From NCBI GenBank assembly GCA_024742285.1, contig JANSYR010000012.1, positions 162,260-226,259 of the forward strand: 64,000 bases of DNA. Reading direction: 5' to 3'. This document shows positions 52,081 to 62,151 of this stretch, piece after piece. This DNA is from a bacterium (GTDB lineage Bacteria; Myxococcota_A; UBA9160; UBA4427). The notes below the pieces were generated by a model. It saw nothing but the letters and a program-made list of their open reading frames with translations. It did not search any database and was not told the DNA's origin. The position numbers and the translations under genes are program-made. Every line of letters starts with the position of its first letter. The first letter of the stretch is position 1.

Positions 52081-55000
52081 TCAGGTAGAGCGGCGAAATG
52101 GCGACGAGGCGATTCAGCAAACCACGCGATCGGCGTATCATGAAGACGCCGACGGATCACAAGGTCCATATCCTGGGTTGCCGCCACGAACACTCCATGG
52201 CTGGGCCTTGACCAGTCCGGGACGATGTCTGTATCACTATCAAACTGTTCGATCGCTTGACCCGATCGGACGTCCCAGACGATCACGGAGTTTTCCAGGT
52301 CTCGCGAGATTATGCGGGTACCGTCTGGGCTGATCGATACGTGCATCACGCCGCGTGCGTGGCCTACGAGAACGGACTGTATGCTCCCCGTTCTCGCATC
52401 CCAGACACGAACGGTTCGGTCCAGAGAGCCGGAGACGATGAAACATCCGTCCGGGCTGTATGCCACGCATCGGACCGAGTCTTCATGACCCAACAGGGCT
52501 GCATATTGATGTCCGCTGTCTGTATCCCATATCCGTACAGATTTGTCGGTCGAGCCCGACGCGGCACGGTCGCCGCGCGGGCTGCCCGCGACGGTCCAGA
52601 CCTCACCCTGATGCCGGCGGAAGACAACCCGTTCTTCTCCACGACTGATCGTCCAAACACGCGCGGTCTTATCCATGGAGCCCGAGACTATGGTTGTGCC
52701 GTCTGGACCAAACGACGCACTTGTGACCTCGTGACTGTGTCCGCGAAGAACTTCATTAGTTCTTCCGGTCCGCGCATCCCAGATTCGAATCGTTCGATCC
52801 CGAGACCCAGTTGCGACTCGTGCCCCATCCGGACTGATCGTCATACTTCGCACGGAGTCTTCATGTCCAATGAGCTGCGCGTGCTGACGACCGATCTCAG
52901 AGTCCCAAACGCGCGCGGTAGAGTCCGAAGAGCCAGAGGCGAAACGATCACCGTTGCCAATGAACGATACGGAGTTCACGCCTCGCTCATGACCGCGGAA
53001 AATGGCCTGGGTCTCTCCTGTGGTCGCATTCCAGGTGCGCACGGTCTTGTCCAGTGAGCCTGAGATGATGCGGGTTCCGTCGGGACTGAACGACGCGCTC
53101 ATCACGCCGCGATCGTGTCCTCGGAGGCATGCCATCAAGTCTCCGGTCTCGACATCCCACAAGCGAAGGGTGTTATCACGAGATCCCGAGACTATTCGTG
53201 CGCTGTCAGGGCTGAACGAGACGCTCGTTACCGAGTCTTCGTGGCCGCGAAGAACTAGCTCGATCCTTCCTGTTTGCGCATTCCAGATGCGCACCGTGCT
53301 ATCCCACGATCCGGAAGCGATGCGCTTTCCGTCGGAACTCATGGAGACGCTGGTCACGCCGCGATCGTGACCCTTAAGTACAGAACATCGCTCCCCGGTA
53401 TCGGCGTCCCATACGCATACTGTCTTGTCCCAGGAACCTGATACGACGCGACTGTCATCCGGATTGAAACAAACGCTTGCTACATATCCCTCGTGACCCT
53501 CGATTACCGTTCTTGCCGCCTTCGCTTCGACATCCCAGACGCATACCGTGTTGTCCCAAGAGCCAGAAACGACCGCAGATTGATTGTGGCTGAATGAGAC
53601 ACATTCCACTTGTTGATCGTGGCCTTGCAGGACTGCATGCGTGTCTCCTGTCTCAGCGTTCCAGATTCGAACGCTATTGTCGTCGGAGCTCGACGCAATC
53701 CGGGAGCCGTCCCTGTCGGCAGAGACACTCGTTACCGACCGTCCGTGTCCGCGGAGGACGGCGAGCTGATCGGTACCCAGATGAACCGATGGCGGGCGCA
53801 TCGCCCGCAGCCAAATAAATCCGGGAGCTGCGGCCTCTCTTTCTGTCCGCCATCGTTCGAGCAGATTGCTGAGATTCTCCCCAGCGCTTGCCGCAGCAAG
53901 CCCCGTACTCGCTTCCGCTTCGTAGTACGACTCGGCTTCAACGCTGTCGTACCACCAGCAGCTGTTCCATAGGCTTTGAAAAAGTCCTTGTGGATAGTCA
54001 GCAGCATGCCTTGCTATGAAGTGAACGTCGCGGCCGAGAGCTTTCGAAAGCAGGGTGACGACCCGGTGCGTCCGATGTGACTTCGGGAGAGCCTCTGACG
54101 TCCGGCGAAAATCCGCGACAAGCTCGAAGATCTGCCCCGCAGTGGTTCGCCTCTCCAAATACTGGAGGTCAAGCAGGATCGATACCAGACTCTCCCAGTC
54201 CCCGGTATTCAGCAGATGCGCCGGAAGATGTCTCAAGGCGTAAGGCGACATTCCGTCCACCCCGGCCATGTACTCCTTCCAACAGGCTGCGGCGAGTTGG
54301 ATCTCTGCTTCTGTCTCGTCGCACCAGAACTCGCCTGCAGCCTGTCGGTTCACCAACCAGTCACGAATCGATTTGTGGAACAGCTGATAGCAATCGTCAT
54401 CCGCGTCGCGATTCGCTTCCAGGAAGGCTCTGAGTTCCAAGAGATACTGATTCGCAGTTTCGGCCGACTCGTCAATCACACCGCGAATCGTCGAGAAGGG
54501 CAGCGGGGCACGTGCCGCCACAAACGCTCTCAGAAGTGGGCGGATCCTCGTGTTGTAGACCGCGATGTCTGCGTATCGGCGTGCGAAACTCACGGCATAG
54601 AAATCCTCGAGCTCGGGCATTAGTTGCCCAAGGTCATCGAGTTCGAGGGTTCCCTGTTCCAACTCGTCGAGTACCAACTTCGCGTACAGAAAGAGTCCGG
54701 AGGCCAATTCCTCTACGCGGTTGATGATCAGATCGCGGATCGCTGCCGGTTCGTCGCGTACAGAACCGCTGGCGACACGCGCGCTGATGTAGTCGATAAG
54801 GTCCAACTTGTTTTCGTTGCGGCTTGCCATCAGCTCGAGTACGTCGAACGTCCGGAGGCGCTTCACGACCGAGTCTTCTGGCCGCGTCGTGGCGATGATG
54901 CGCAACCAAGGTGGAAGGTCAGGGGCCTGTTGCACGATTACGTCCAGTACGGACTCCTGACCTGGCCTTCCCTCGGAAGCTTCGTCTCTTCCTGCGCCCA

Positions 55001-56000
55001 CCCTCGACCATGCGTCTGCTTCGTCGAGGGAGTCGACAATGATGAGAAAAGGAGCTGCGGGCGGAGGCAAAGCAGTGGTCGGTTCTACGATGAGTTGCCT
55101 GAACGCGTCTGACGCCGAGGAGCGTCGGCGCTCTGGCTCCCTCACCGCAAGCACCGCATCGTATCCAGGCAATCGGGCGTGAAGCTGCGCTACCAAGGCG
55201 GCGACGAACTGCTGGGGATCAAGCGACGCCGTATTCTGTCGAATGCAGAAATGCAGAGCGACGACGTCACTACGGCGGGTCAAAGCTGCCGCGATCGCGC
55301 TTTTGCCGAGGCCCGGCGCGGCGACCACGACAAACGCGCGTTTCTTCGAGTTCTCCAGCCATCGATCGATCTCGGATCTCAGCCACACGCGCCCCACGAA
55401 ATTCTGCGTGAACTTCGCGATCTCTACCGAGAAATCTATCGGTGATACCCCGCCGACCATAGAAAGTAGTGGGGCTTTCAGTGCGTGCTCGTCGCCGTCC
55501 AAGAACCGAAGCAGGGCTGATAGACCCGTCTCGTACCTTTCCGAGAAATCGACCCAGTTTCGGCGGGCCAAGAGCAGTGTCGGCTTCACGTTCGAATCGG
55601 ACTCGATTCGGATTGGCACCACCTGCCTGTTTTCATTGATCGCGTAGACGATCTCGTCTCGGCAAACGCTGTCTTCTTCGACCGAACGCGGTGACATGAT
55701 CGCCGCCACTACGCGAGACGACTGGATCCCTCGCTCGATTCTTACGTCGAAGTCAGCCCCTGATTCGATGCTCTCCAAGTCGAGCCACACCGATTGGCCG
55801 TGTTTCTTCAAGTCCCGCGCCAAGCGCTCCGCGAACCCGCGCGCGTCCTTTCGGCCATAGCTGAGAAAAACCGATTCGCTCTTGCGCGTCCCCGACTCCC
55901 CCGATGATGGCTTGGGCTCGCGCGGAAGTTGACCGTGTGTCCCGCAGACCCAGAAATCCCCGATCTGGGTGGCTTGGCGCTGACACCGGGGGCAGATCAT
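52005..56000 (-). CDS. Zinc-ribbon TIR-STAND NTPase-WD40 protein
   Basis: A 1331-residue protein. The ATG at 56000 has GGAGG 9 bases upstream; a longer start at 56048 is less likely. Residues 1-25 form a small zinc knuckle (Cys3, Cys6, Cys19, His22). The TIR domain (43-170) begins SVFLSYGRKD with VWLDLESIESGADFDVRIER; TIR domains in bacteria commonly cleave NAD. The NACHT/STAND NTPase has Walker A APGLGKSA (228-235) and Walker B FLIIVDSLDE (318-327). From about 740 on lie twelve clear WD40 repeats (GHDRGVTSVSMSSDG...SGSWDSTVRIW type) plus degenerate ones, probably two propellers. Typical defence sensor: propeller recognises, NTPase oligomerises, TIR acts. Confidence 0.88.
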   Translation of the reverse strand: MICPRCQRQATQIGDFWVCGTHGQLPREPKPSSGESGTRKSESVFLSYGRKDARGFAERLARDLKKHGQSVWLDLESIESGADFDVRIERGIQSSRVVAAIMSPRSVEEDSVCRDEIVYAINENRQVVPIRIESDSNVKPTLLLARRNWVDFSERYETGLSALLRFLDGDEHALKAPLLSMVGGVSPIDFSVEIAKFTQNFVGRVWLRSEIDRWLENSKKRAFVVVAAPGLGKSAIAAALTRRSDVVALHFCIRQNTASLDPQQFVAALVAQLHARLPGYDAVLAVREPERRRSSASDAFRQLIVEPTTALPPPAAPFLIIVDSLDEADAWSRVGAGRDEASEGRPGQESVLDVIVQQAPDLPPWLRIIATTRPEDSVVKRLRTFDVLELMASRNENKLDLIDYISARVASGSVRDEPAAIRDLIINRVEELASGLFLYAKLVLDELEQGTLELDDLGQLMPELEDFYAVSFARRYADIAVYNTRIRPLLRAFVAARAPLPFSTIRGVIDESAETANQYLLELRAFLEANRDADDDCYQLFHKSIRDWLVNRQAAGEFWCDETEAEIQLAAACWKEYMAGVDGMSPYALRHLPAHLLNTGDWESLVSILLDLQYLERRTTAGQIFELVADFRRTSEALPKSHRTHRVVTLLSKALGRDVHFIARHAADYPQGLFQSLWNSCWWYDSVEAESYYEAEASTGLAAASAGENLSNLLERWRTEREAAAPGFIWLRAMRPPSVHLGTDQLAVLRGHGRSVTSVSADRDGSRIASSSDDNSVRIWNAETGDTHAVLQGHDQQVECVSFSHNQSAVVSGSWDNTVCVWDVEAKAARTVIEGHEGYVASVCFNPDDSRVVSGSWDKTVCVWDADTGERCSVLKGHDRGVTSVSMSSDGKRIASGSWDSTVRIWNAQTGRIELVLRGHEDSVTSVSFSPDSARIVSGSRDNTLRLWDVETGDLMACLRGHDRGVMSASFSPDGTRIISGSLDKTVRTWNATTGETQAIFRGHERGVNSVSFIGNGDRFASGSSDSTARVWDSEIGRQHAQLIGHEDSVRSMTISPDGARVATGSRDRTIRIWDARTGRTNEVLRGHSHEVTSASFGPDGTTIVSGSMDKTARVWTISRGEERVVFRRHQGEVWTVAGSPRGDRAASGSTDKSVRIWDTDSGHQYAALLGHEDSVRCVAYSPDGCFIVSGSLDRTVRVWDARTGSIQSVLVGHARGVMHVSISPDGTRIISRDLENSVIVWDVRSGQAIEQFDSDTDIVPDWSRPSHGVFVAATQDMDLVIRRRLHDTPIAWFAESPRRHFAALPDGRTWAGVSGSTHFQLIALEGSQRR

Positions 56001-56323
56001 CGATCGCGGCCTCCGTTGGTTGACACGCTGCGCGGCGACATGAGGCATCCGGATTGTTCAATGCGTCGTGAACGCATCTGCATCTGAGACACGTAGCCCT
56101 CCGGTTGGGGCCCATAATCGATGCGCGAAGTATAGCGCCGGTCCGATCTCGCAAGTGGTGGCGATCCGATATCGGCGGAGCGACTCTGTAGGTCACGGCT
56201 CGGAGCGTTCACCTTGCGAACGCGGCATCGGACGCGATAGAGCCTGGGGTCGTCGCTGTCGGAACGGGCTCGAAAGCGTGCGCTTGAGAGTCTGGCGACC
56301 CGACGACTACGATTGGAAGCCGA

Positions 56324-57562
56324 ATGAAACGGAAAGACGGAGTCATTGTCGGGATCGACATCGGGACGACAAGGATCTGTGTGGCCGTAGGCGAAGAAAC
56401 GGAGGCTGGTCTCGACATCATCGGTGTTGGGACTCATCCGAGCCAGGGAGTGCGAAGGGGCGTCGTAGTCGACTCAGACGCGGCCGCCGGATCGATCAAG
56501 CAAGCGATTGAGCAAGCCGAAGCGATGTCTGGCTGCGAGATCACGTCAGCATATGCGGGTATCTCCGGAAGTCACATTCAATCATTCAATTCCCACGGGA
56601 TCGTCGCGGTCAAGGATCGAGAGGTTCGCGATGGAGATGTCAGACGCGTCATCGACGTGGCCAAGGCTACTTCCATTCCGATGGATCGCGAGGTCATTCA
56701 TGTGATTCCGCAAGAGTTCATCCTCGATGACCAGGATGGGATCCGTGAGCCACTAGGAATGACCGGAGTTCGCCTCGAGGTGAAGGTCCATATCGTTACG
56801 GCTCACGTGACCGCAGCGCAGCAGGTAACAGAGTGCTGTAACCGAGCCGGGATCAATGTGGCTGATGTCGTGCTCGGAGCAGGAGCGACCGCATCTTCGG
56901 TTCTTTCGGATGACGAACGCGAGCTAGGCGTGTGCATGCTCGACATCGGTGGGGGTACCACCGATATTGCGGTCTTCGGTGGCGGTTCGGTCAAACACAC
57001 TTCGGTTCTGGACATGGGCGCTTGCGATTTCTCGGAAGACATCGCAGCCAATCTAGGAACGTCATTCGAGGTCACGGATCGCTGCAAGGAGGAGTCGAGC
57101 TTCGTGTCGGTAGTCGACTCCGCGGACGTCGCTGACCTCACGGAGTCGAGCGTAGGTGGAGATGAGGAACGTGAAGTCGCCCGCCATGCGATGCGCCAGA
57201 CGATTGATGCTCGTGCAGGGCAGGTCTTGACGGAGGCGCTGTCGAGGCTGTCTGAGGACGGCTTCGACGATCGAAATTTGTGCGGGGTTGTACTTACTGG
57301 TGGTGGGGCAGAGCTCGCAGGGCTTCTGGAGAGAGCCGAGAAGGAGTTCGGGCTTCCGACGCGAATCGGATCAGTGATCAAGGTATCTAGCTCCGGAAAC
57401 CTCGAGCTGGATCCGACATGGGCAACGGCGGTTGGACTCGCGCTGTTTGGTACGTGGCAACAGCGAACGAGTCGCTCAAGCCGTTTCCGAATTCGGGATG
57501 AATCGATCTTTGGGCGAGTGAAGCAGCGGATGCGCGACTGGTTTTTCGCCGAGTTTGACTGA
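56324..57562 (+). CDS. FtsA-like actin-fold protein
   Basis: A 412-residue protein with full FtsA layout: VGIDIGTTRICVAVGE (phosphate 1), AYAGISGSHIQSFNSHGIV in the 1C domain, IPQEFILDDQDGI, MLDIGGGTTDIAVFGGGSVK (phosphate 2), GVVLTGGGAELAGL (adenosine), and a C-terminal amphipathic helix FGRVKQRMRDWFFAEF like the membrane-targeting helix of FtsA. FtsA normally tethers FtsZ to the membrane in division. No ftsZ, ftsQ or mur genes are near; instead it sits among TIR and STAND genes, 720 bases before a fused paralogue. A specialised role is likely. Confidence 0.82.
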   Translation: MKRKDGVIVGIDIGTTRICVAVGEETEAGLDIIGVGTHPSQGVRRGVVVDSDAAAGSIKQAIEQAEAMSGCEITSAYAGISGSHIQSFNSHGIVAVKDREVRDGDVRRVIDVAKATSIPMDREVIHVIPQEFILDDQDGIREPLGMTGVRLEVKVHIVTAHVTAAQQVTECCNRAGINVADVVLGAGATASSVLSDDERELGVCMLDIGGGTTDIAVFGGGSVKHTSVLDMGACDFSEDIAANLGTSFEVTDRCKEESSFVSVVDSADVADLTESSVGGDEEREVARHAMRQTIDARAGQVLTEALSRLSEDGFDDRNLCGVVLTGGGAELAGLLERAEKEFGLPTRIGSVIKVSSSGNLELDPTWATAVGLALFGTWQQRTSRSSRFRIRDESIFGRVKQRMRDWFFAEFD

Positions 57563-58281
57563 TCGAGAGTGGGTACGCAGCGCCGCGGTCGAATCAGATT
57601 CGTCGACTCTTGCGAGCCCTCGACAGTGTGCGATTAGTTGGCCGAACTCAGGGAATGGAAGATTCAGTTTGCCGGACGAGATGCCGATTATGCGTCTCGG
57701 CTTGCATCTCCCGAATGGGATCGTCTGGCTCAGCCGGGATTGGGCGTTCAAGGTGTCTTTTCGGTACAGCCGGTATCTGCTATCTGCGAATCCGATAGCG
57801 AGCGACCTGCCGCGCAGAGAGTGCACTTCTCTGGGCGCGCTTCAGTAGGCCCTCCGCTTCCGCATGTTCGGCGGGCTCGACCGGGTAGGACGCGAAGTCG
57901 TTCAGGGCGGAGGCGAGCCTGGTTGGCGGGGCCTTCGTTGGGAATTCGGGGGTACGCCGGTCCGGCCGGGCGGCTCCCTATAGGTTGCATCCGCACGCAG
58001 GTGCTCCACAAGGTTGTCGCGTCAGACCGCGATTCTCAGTTGCGTCCGGCCGTGCTGCCGGGAGGATTCGAGTCCGAGGCCCCGGTTGGGAAGGCTCGGC
58101 TCCTTCCGGTTGAATCCCCCGTCATCGACGAGCCAATCGGGTCCGCGCCGATCGAGCGGCTGAAAGCAGATTGCCCGCAGGGGGCGGGAGATCCCCGACC
58201 ACTGTACCTTTCGACTGATACGGCGGCGTGCAACTCGTGCCGATGGGTCGCGTCGCGAATTTGCGGGTACCCGTACGCATC
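57563..58281. other. Gap between the two FtsA-like genes
   Basis: No convincing gene. On the minus strand about 57960 down to a stop near 57778 reads protein-like (PTKAPPTRLASALNDFASYP, VEPAEHAEAEGLLKRAQRS), possibly a decayed gene end. A GTG at 58228 gives an in-frame extension of the downstream fusion gene (VANLRVPVRI) that I consider less likely than the ATG at 58282. Confidence 0.3.
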
Positions 58282-60459
58282 ATGGAACCTCTCTTCGTTG
58301 CATGGGATTTCGAGGCTCGTGGCGTTCGGGACTATCTCGACGCCTTCTACCGGCTGAGAGATTCGTACGAGCTCGACCCGATGATTCCCAGCGTTGGAGG
58401 TGTCGCTCCGGGGCTGATCTGGGAGGAGTCGATCCAAGCCAACATCCGGTCCGCTCGCTTCTTCGCGGCGTTTCTCGACCTGCCGAATGTGAATACTGCC
58501 ATGGAGCTGGGGTTCGCATTGTCCGCCCCCGGCGATCGTCGTGTTCTCCAGACGTATCGCGGCGCGACACGACCGGAATGGCTCTCGAGCCGTCCCTTCA
58601 GTCTATACGCGCAGGAGCGGGCGCCCGACGTACCGTTCAGCGCGCGCGACGGTTCGGGCTTCGATCGACTCATCATCGAGCGAAGCGCGCCGCCTCCCCC
58701 TTCCGGACGGCGCGGAATACCCAACCGGACTATCCTTCTCTGTCCTCGGGAAACCGGAGGGGATCGTGTTGCGCTCGTTGCGCACGCAGCGATCGACGAG
58801 CTCGAGATCGTCGATTCGTCAGACCTCGATCATGCGGCGCTCGTACACCTTCTGCGTTCCGCGGATAGCGTGATCTGGGCAATTCCGCCGGCGCTGGACC
58901 ACGAGCGGGACGGCGCGGCCAACGCTGGCATGGCCTTCATTGCGGGCTATGCCCTCGGATTGGGACTCGACCTGCGGGTGCTTGTTCCCTCGCAGGGTGT
59001 CCGACCGATCGCGGACGTGGAGAGCTTCAGAGGGGCCAGGCACGAGGATCTCGGCCAGTTCCTCGACTTCGTCGTTCAGTGGGCCGAGGAGTTTCGCGAC
59101 GAGCGGAGAGTCGCTCGTGTCTCGTCGACGAATCCGGACGAAAGCTACTCGGACCCCGCCTCGCTGACGAACGCGCCCTTGCCGATTGCGCAAATTCGCC
59201 CCCGACGATCGACTTCCTCGCGGCGGGCCCTGGGCACTGTCGCAGCGGGACTGGACATCGGGACCAGCAAAATCTGCGTGGTCGCCGTCGATGGTGAGTG
59301 CGAGGGTGACGTCGCGAGCGTAGTCGGGGTCGGGACGCATCCCTCTCGGGGACTCCGGAAGGGAGTAGTCGTCGACATCGAGGCGACGATCGAGTCCGTT
59401 CGCGCAGCGGTCGAAGAGGCCGAGTTGATGGCCGACTGCGAGATTCGCGAAGTCTGCGTCGGAATCGCTGGGGGGCACATCCGTGCAATCAACTCCCGAG
59501 GATCGGCGCCGATCCGGACCGGCGAAGTGACTGAGCGCGACGTCCAGAGCGTCTTCGAGGCAGCCAAGGCGGTCGCCGTCCCGCTGGATCGTGAGATATT
59601 GCTCGCCCTTCCGCAGGAGTATCTCGTCGACGGGGAGTCGGTTCGGGGCAACCCGGTCGGCAAACTGGGGGAGGGATTGGAAGTTCGTCTTCATATCGTT
59701 TCGGGAGCCGTGACGGCAGCAACCAACCTCGTGAAGATCGCAAACAAGGCCGGTCTCGACGTCTCAGACATCGTGCTGGACCCGATGGCGTCCTCCGCCG
59801 CGGCGTTGACCGAGAACGAGCGGGATCTAGGCGTATGTCTGATCGACATCGGCGGCGGGACCGCGGACATCGCACGCTTCTCCCGTGGGGCGATCGAACA
59901 TTCTGCCGTTCTCGGCATGGGCGGATATCAGATGTCGAATGACATTGCGGTCGGTCTTCGTACTCCGTTCGATGAAGCAGAGCGGATCAAGAAGAGGTTC
60001 GGCTCCGCCTCCGCGCGGCATGTCGAGGGTGAAGACGTCATTCGCCTGGCATCAGTCGGAGGACGTCCGCCGCGTGAGATCTCACGAAGAATACTCTGCG
60101 AGATCATTGAATCTCGTGTCGAAGAGATCCTCGGACTGTGCCGGAGCGAGATTCTCATGGATCGACTCCAGGACGACCTGGGCGCCGGCATCGTGCTCAC
60201 CGGAGGGGCCTCGAAGCTCCCAGGAATTGGGGACTTCGCGGGCAAGCTCTTCGAGGCGCCCGTTCGGATCGGATCGCCGTGCAACGTCGGTGGACTCACC
60301 GACGTCGTGAACGGTCCCATGTACTCGACGGGTGTTGGACTCGCGTTGCATGCCCGATCGCTGCGTCCGTACCGACCGCGATTTCCCGTTCGGGGCAATT
60401 GGTCGTTCAGTCGAGTGCTCGATCGAATGCGTGATTGGTACAACCAGGAGTTTGACTGA
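58282..60459 (+). CDS. Deoxyribosyltransferase/TIR-like domains fused to FtsA
   Basis: A 725-residue protein starting MEPLFVAWDFEARG at 58282. Residues 1-150 resemble nucleoside-deoxyribosyltransferase/TIR-like effectors: LIWEESIQANIRSARFFAAF, then NVNTAMELGFALS. Residues about 160-290 form a second similar Rossmann unit (SADSVIWAIPP, NAGMAFIAGYALGLGLDLRV). From about 323 a complete FtsA follows: AGLDIGTSKICVVAVDGE, IAGGHIRAINSRGSAP, LIDIGGGTADIARFSRGAIE, GIVLTGGASKLPGI and the amphipathic tail FSRVLDRMRDWYNQEF. It is a paralogue of the FtsA-like gene upstream. The fusion suggests a nucleotide-related effector triggered by, or aimed at, division filaments. Confidence 0.78.
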   Translation: MEPLFVAWDFEARGVRDYLDAFYRLRDSYELDPMIPSVGGVAPGLIWEESIQANIRSARFFAAFLDLPNVNTAMELGFALSAPGDRRVLQTYRGATRPEWLSSRPFSLYAQERAPDVPFSARDGSGFDRLIIERSAPPPPSGRRGIPNRTILLCPRETGGDRVALVAHAAIDELEIVDSSDLDHAALVHLLRSADSVIWAIPPALDHERDGAANAGMAFIAGYALGLGLDLRVLVPSQGVRPIADVESFRGARHEDLGQFLDFVVQWAEEFRDERRVARVSSTNPDESYSDPASLTNAPLPIAQIRPRRSTSSRRALGTVAAGLDIGTSKICVVAVDGECEGDVASVVGVGTHPSRGLRKGVVVDIEATIESVRAAVEEAELMADCEIREVCVGIAGGHIRAINSRGSAPIRTGEVTERDVQSVFEAAKAVAVPLDREILLALPQEYLVDGESVRGNPVGKLGEGLEVRLHIVSGAVTAATNLVKIANKAGLDVSDIVLDPMASSAAALTENERDLGVCLIDIGGGTADIARFSRGAIEHSAVLGMGGYQMSNDIAVGLRTPFDEAERIKKRFGSASARHVEGEDVIRLASVGGRPPREISRRILCEIIESRVEEILGLCRSEILMDRLQDDLGAGIVLTGGASKLPGIGDFAGKLFEAPVRIGSPCNVGGLTDVVNGPMYSTGVGLALHARSLRPYRPRFPVRGNWSFSRVLDRMRDWYNQEFD

Positions 60460-60649
60460 TTCATGTCGCTCGAGCGCGAGTCGGAGAAGCGCCGCATGAC
60501 CACAGGAGCCGAATTAGGCATTCGCGACATGTAGAAGCGACGAGACTTCAGTCGTTCCGGTACGGTGCCAAGACTCGATCGACGCCTACGCTGCTATCGC
60601 GTAGTAGCGAAGTATTCCGCCGAGACTTTCACGCCACTCGACCGGACTG

Positions 60650-61001
60650 CTACGGGCAAGATCATCGTCGCGCCGGTCGATCAGTCGGTTGCCGATCCCC
60701 TTGTGGTTCCGCTTTCGGTGATAGCGCTCGACGTACTCGCTGACGACTCGGCGAAGGATCGCGTTCCCCGATCGGAATCACCTGGGCGACGCACTCGGAC
60801 TTCGCCGATCGAACGAACCGCCCTGCGTATGCGTTCAGATTGGGGCTTTGGACAGGGAGCTCCACGGGATCGATGCCTGCGCGTCTCGGAGATTCAGCGA
60901 ACGCGCGAGTGAACAGCGGGTCGCGACCGTGGATCAAGTATCGGCAATCCAACAGAAAGCCGTCTTCGCGATCGACCAGATTCCGGGTGATTCGCTGCAT
61001 C
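60650..61001 (-). pseudogene. Integrase-core transposase remnant
   Basis: The minus strand reads [53 protein letters not shown], then in another frame [20 protein letters not shown]. This matches the rve/DDE region of a transposase family with the ending ERNHQGLGNRLI. The third catalytic residue appears changed (usual AYAERF is AYAGRF), a frameshift splits it, and its 5' part is cut off exactly where the IS3 element starts at 61002. It was an older transposon interrupted by IS3. Confidence 0.75.
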
Positions 61002-61069
61002 TGACATGCCCCCGGAGAACTGAGGCGTTTTGAATTCCAATCCGCCGATGGATACGATTGGCGGACTGG

Positions 61070-61336
61070 ATGAAGCGCAGCAGATTCAGTGAAGAGCAGA
61101 TCGTCGACGCGTTGAAGCGGGTCGAGAACGGCCGAGGGATACCAGAACTCGTTCGAGAGCTCGGGATCACGGAGACGACCTTCTGCCGATGGCGCCGGAA
61201 GTACGGCGGCATGGAGGTCTCGGACCCGCGGCGGCTGAAGGAGCTCGAGGAAGAGAACCGGAAGCGCAAGCTGATGGTGGCCGACCAAGCGCTCGGCATC
61301 GTCGCGCTCAAAGACTTCGTCTCGAAGAAATGGTGA
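61070..61336 (+). CDS. IS3 OrfA transposase helper
   Basis: An 88-residue OrfA with helix-turn-helix ([34 protein letters not shown]) and a leucine-zipper-like tail ([20 protein letters not shown]). It binds the IS ends. I took the ATG at 61070 ([10 protein letters not shown]) as the family start. OrfB begins at 61330, overlapping by 7 bases, the place where programmed frameshifting normally makes the OrfAB fusion in IS3 elements. Confidence 0.88.
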   Translation: MKRSRFSEEQIVDALKRVENGRGIPELVRELGITETTFCRWRRKYGGMEVSDPRRLKELEEENRKRKLMVADQALGIVALKDFVSKKW

Positions 61337-62151
61337 AGCCGAAGGCCGAGAGAGCGGCGGTTCACCGTGCGCAGGAGGCCCACGGTCTCAGCGAACGCCG
61401 TGCCTGGCGACTGGTCGGGATCGGATGTCGGAGCTTGAACTACCAGGCTCGTCCGGATCGCGACGGGGAACTCCGCGAGCGGCTGCAAGAGCTGGCGTCG
61501 AAGTGGCGTCGGTTCGGCTATCGCGGCCTGCGTCGTCTCTTTAGGTGAGAGGGCTGGGAGATCAACCAGAAGCGCGCCTACCGGGTCTATCGCGAGATTG
61601 GGCTACAGGTGCGTCGACGGAAGCGGAGGCGTCTCAAGCGGGCTCCGCGCGGCCCCATGCCGCTGCCCTCGTCTCGCAACGAGGTCTGGGCGATGGACTT
61701 CGTCCACGACGCCCTGGTCGACGGCCGCAGGATCCGCGCGCTTACGATCGTCGATCTCTGCACGAGAGAGGCGCCGTGGATCGAGTTCTCGACCTCGATC
61801 CCGGGGGACCGAGTCGTTCGCATGCTCGCGCGGCTCGGGGAAGTCCATGGACTTCCCCGGCGGATCACATGCGACAACGGTCCCGAGTTCGTGAACCTTG
61901 CGCTCACGACCTGGGCAGAGGATCGTGGGATCGATCTTGACTACATCGAGCCCGGGGAGCCAGCGCAAATCGCCTTTGCCGAGAGCTTCTACGGGACGCT
62001 CCGAGGCGAATGCCTGAACGAGCACGGGTTCACGAGTCTTCGCGCTGCCCGGCGGAAGTTCGAGGCATGGCGGAGGCGTAAGAACGAGTAACGACCTCAC
62101 GGCTCATTGGGCGAGCTGACGCCGAGGGAGTTCGCAGCAGGGCTGGCATAG
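61330..62151 (+). pseudogene. IS3 OrfB transposase broken by two stop codons
   Basis: The OrfB frame ([20 protein letters not shown]) is interrupted by TGA at 61546-61548 (RRLFR* before EGWEINQKRAYRVYR) and by TAA at 62089-62091 (NE* before RPHGSLGELTPREFAAGLA), the true stop being at 62149. The DDE triad is still visible: WAMDFVHDAL, TCDNGPEFV and IAFAESFYGTLRGECLN. Both stops look like single-base changes, so the IS is probably unable to move by itself. Confidence 0.88.

Noticed and set aside
52257-53370. Plus-strand open frames with repetitive peptides
   Set aside because: They are the antisense of the WD40 repeats and inherit the repetition.
52257-53760. CRISPR-like periodic pattern
   Set aside because: The periodicity of about 126 bases is coding WD40 repeat structure with diverged units, not identical repeats with unique spacers.
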